From Verrucomicrobiales bacterium (GTDB lineage: Bacteria > Verrucomicrobiota > Verrucomicrobiia > Verrucomicrobiales > DEV007), in NCBI GenBank assembly GCA_007123695.1, contig SLGN01000563.1:1-8937 (forward strand): a DNA stretch of 8,937 bases, given 5' to 3'. This document shows positions 7,581 to 8,937 of this stretch, piece after piece. Below the pieces are notes generated by a model. It made no database searches and was not told the origin of the DNA. It saw only the letters and a list, made by a program, of their open reading frames with translations. The translations under genes were made by a program, and so were the position numbers. Position 1 is the first letter of the stretch; the number at the start of each line of letters is the position of its first letter.

Positions 7581-7828
7581 CGAAGAATCTCGCTTTCCGC
7601 AAAAGGAATTACGCTGAAAACCGCGTGACGGCCCACTCCGCGAAGGTCTGCGGACGAGACCGCGAGGCGTGACGTCTTGCGCTACGTTAGCGCAGCTTCG
7701 CGGAAAAACCGGCCCGATTCGGACGGGTTCCCGCGATCCCGCCATGGCGGCGCCGCTTGCGGGTCGGACGGGCCAAGGCTCGCGCCGGGGGGCGAAAGAG
7801 TCCTGCGGCTTCCCCGGAGGTGGCTCTG
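7581..7828. other. Intergenic region upstream of the DUF1553-DUF1501 operon
   Basis: This 248-base region lies between the esterase stop and the DUF1553 start, and it should hold the promoter of the two-gene operon if that operon is transcribed separately. Its only clear structure is the inverted repeat at 7678-7694. I looked for a -10/-35 pair on the minus strand and found none that convinces, and there is no U-tract terminator after the esterase. No small gene is supported here. Confidence 0.5.
7678..7694. promoter_or_regulatory. Inverted repeat TGCGCTA-CGT-TAGCGCA, possible operator or hairpin
   Basis: Two exact 7-base arms (TGCGCTA and TAGCGCA) flank the 3-base spacer CGT. The repeat lies about 98 bases upstream of the DUF1553 start and about 135 bases after the esterase stop. 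No T-run follows it on the minus strand, so an intrinsic terminator is unlikely. A binding site for a dimeric regulator of the downstream operon is possible; in DNA this G+C-rich, chance is also a fair explanation. Confidence 0.4.
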
Positions 7829-8797
7829 TCAGGGCTTGCGGTGGCGCTGGAGAAATTCCCAGATCTCGGCGCTGCCGAAGTCCCGCGTCGCGGGACCGAT
7901 GAAACGGACGGGCAGATATTGAATGCCGCCGGGCCAGGTGTGCCCGCCGCCCTCGATGCGCCAGAGAACCACCTCGGCACCGTTTCGTCCGTTCCCCCAG
8001 GTGCGGGATTCGGTGAGGCAGCCGTCGTCCGGGTCCCGGTCGGGCAACCAGGCCGTCTCGGGCTCGGGACCGCAGCCATTGGCCTCGACCCAGAGACGGA
8101 CGGCCTCGTCGGTCGGGACAATGCCGCCGCGGTCCTTCCGGTCGGGTGCGGCGATGGGTCCGCCATCGTAGGGAACGAGCGGATCGGCGGTGCCCTGGAC
8201 GATCAGCACGCTCACGGGATCCGTCGGGGCGAAGCGCTCGTGGAAAGGGTCCGCGATGCCCCCGACGACCGGCGCGATCGCCGCGATCTTCTCGGAACGG
8301 TTCGCCGCGAGGTAGTGGGAGAAGATGCCGCCGTTGGAGATGCCGGTGGCGTAGACCCGGCGCGCATCGACAGCGTGGCGAGCGGAGATCAGCTCCAGCA
8401 GGGAGTCGAAGAAAGCGAGGTCGTCGACACCCGTTCGGTGCGGCTCGGTCACCTGCGTGATCCGCCCGTCGTTCCACGCCCTGCCGACGCCCTGCGGATA
8501 CACGACGAGGAATCGTGCGCGCTCGGCGACCTCGTTGAACCGGGTGAGCCGCATCGTCCCGACGGGGTCTCCGTTGCCGCCGTGGAACACGAACACCAAG
8601 GGCGCGGGCCCCTCGGGCAATTCCTCCGGAACATGGAGGAGGAACTCGCGGGTGCGCCCATCGACGGAAACGGTCTCCAACTGAGGCGAATCGGCGCCTG
8701 CCGTCGAAACCGCGGCGAAGAGGGCGAGCGTGGAGAATGCTGCCGGGAGCAAGAGCGCGCGCCGGGAGCGCGGTCCGGAACGGAGGACGGAGCGCAT
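7829..8797 (-). CDS. Secreted alpha/beta-hydrolase, PHB depolymerase / feruloyl esterase-like (LpqC-type)
   Basis: This 322-residue exported hydrolase probably cleaves esters of polymers or of plant or algal polysaccharides; the substrate cannot be read from sequence. The start at 8797 gives an Arg-rich n-region followed by a hydrophobic core (ALLLPAAFSTLALFAAVSTAGA, about 14-35), a good Sec-type signal with probable cleavage near AGA. An in-frame ATG at 8866 would add 23 residues and bury the signal, so it is less likely. The fold landmarks are an oxyanion-type HGG (72-74), VVYPQGVGRAWND (98-110), the nucleophile S154 in TGISNGG, acid D205 in GTADPLVPYDGG, and H286 in GGGHTWPGG. C242 and C260 could form a disulphide. 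GGAG lies only 2-3 bases from the ATG, too close for a normal ribosome site. The gene shares the strand of the DUF1553-DUF1501 pair but is separated from it by 248 bases, so a shared transcript is uncertain. Confidence 0.9.
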   Translation of the reverse strand: MRSVLRSGPRSRRALLLPAAFSTLALFAAVSTAGADSPQLETVSVDGRTREFLLHVPEELPEGPAPLVFVFHGGNGDPVGTMRLTRFNEVAERARFLVVYPQGVGRAWNDGRITQVTEPHRTGVDDLAFFDSLLELISARHAVDARRVYATGISNGGIFSHYLAANRSEKIAAIAPVVGGIADPFHERFAPTDPVSVLIVQGTADPLVPYDGGPIAAPDRKDRGGIVPTDEAVRLWVEANGCGPEPETAWLPDRDPDDGCLTESRTWGNGRNGAEVVLWRIEGGGHTWPGGIQYLPVRFIGPATRDFGSAEIWEFLQRHRKP

Positions 8798-8878
8798 GCT
8801 CCGGTTGACGCGCCGGAAGACGCCGCGGTTACATCCGCAGTCGCCGACCGCGTAGTTTGCGGCCATGCGTAGGGAACG

Positions 8879-8901
8879 GCCCGCTCGGGCGGAACGCCCG
8901 A
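8879..8901. repeat. Overlapping, mutually exclusive short hairpins upstream of the esterase gene
   Basis: GCCCG-CT-CGGGC (8879-8890) and TCGGGCG-GAA-CGCCCGA (8885-8901) share the central CGGGC, so only one can form at a time. They lie 82-104 bases before the chosen esterase start on the minus strand, where a leader transcript could run. The stems are short and very G+C-rich and may be chance. The remaining bases from 8798 to the window end show no gene or terminator that I can support. Confidence 0.35.
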
Positions 8902-8937
8902 AAAGGGGGAAGGCACGCCAGCTCCCGGTCAGGCAAA

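Noticed and set aside
3082..7602. A 1506-codon open frame on the minus strand overlapping DUF1501 and DUF1553 in another frame
   Set aside because: Its translation is dominated by Arg, Pro and Ala with no domain, as expected for an off-frame reading of G+C-rich genes.
2922..7628. A 1568-codon open frame on the plus strand opposite the DUF1501 and DUF1553 genes
   Set aside because: It mirrors two well-supported genes and its translation is Gly/Ala/Glu/Val-rich with no domain or motif. Such frames arise when G+C-rich codon bias on one strand suppresses stops on the other.
7581..8477. Extending the DUF1553 protein upstream to 8477
   Set aside because: The extension would overlap most of the esterase gene, encodes Arg/Pro-rich off-frame sequence, and would put the signal peptide in the middle of the protein.
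8885..8901. Intrinsic terminator formed by the 7-bp stem
   Set aside because: On the plus strand it is followed by AAAA rather than T, and on the minus strand the T-run precedes the stem.

Overview
The window is a high-G+C stretch with four recognisable genes, all on the minus strand, so transcription runs from high to low coordinates. The strongest taxonomic clue is the adjacent pair formed by a PSCyt1-PSCyt2/DUF1549-DUF1553 protein and a DUF1501 protein. That pair is greatly expanded in Planctomycetes and also occurs in Verrucomicrobia, Lentisphaerae and some Acidobacteria. Planctomycetes or a neighbouring PVC-type lineage is the most likely source; no rRNA or marker gene is present to settle it.

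Layout in transcription order: (1) 8797-7829, a secreted alpha/beta-hydrolase of the PHB-depolymerase/feruloyl-esterase-like family. (2) An intergenic stretch at 7581-7828 with a 7-bp inverted repeat. (3) 7580-4683, an exported 965-residue protein with two CxxCH haem motifs and an extra beta-rich domain inserted between its DUF1549 and DUF1553 parts. (4) 4679-3240, a Tat-exported DUF1501 protein that begins 3 bp after the previous stop. (5) A 316-bp intergenic region with a perfect 34-bp palindrome at 3155-3188. (6) 2923-83, a 946-residue fusion of an archaeo-eukaryotic-type primase, an SF2 helicase and a DUF559/Vsr-like nuclease, matching the TOTE conflict-system architecture.

Genes 2 and 3 form a tight two-gene operon of exported proteins, probably involved in periplasmic or cell-surface chemistry on polymers. 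The esterase upstream is also exported and may belong to the same physiology, but a 248-bp gap leaves co-transcription open. The TOTE-like gene is a cytoplasmic nucleic-acid enzyme with no visible partner; its predicted role is defence or another genetic conflict, and it sits beyond the palindrome as a separate unit.

The best leads for follow-up are the all-in-one primase-helicase-nuclease, the perfect palindrome between it and the surface-protein operon, and the domain inserted into the cytochrome-like protein. No tRNA, rRNA, CRISPR array, insertion sequence or intrinsic terminator with a U-tract was seen. Very long open frames on the opposite strand and in another minus-strand frame are judged to be composition artefacts.
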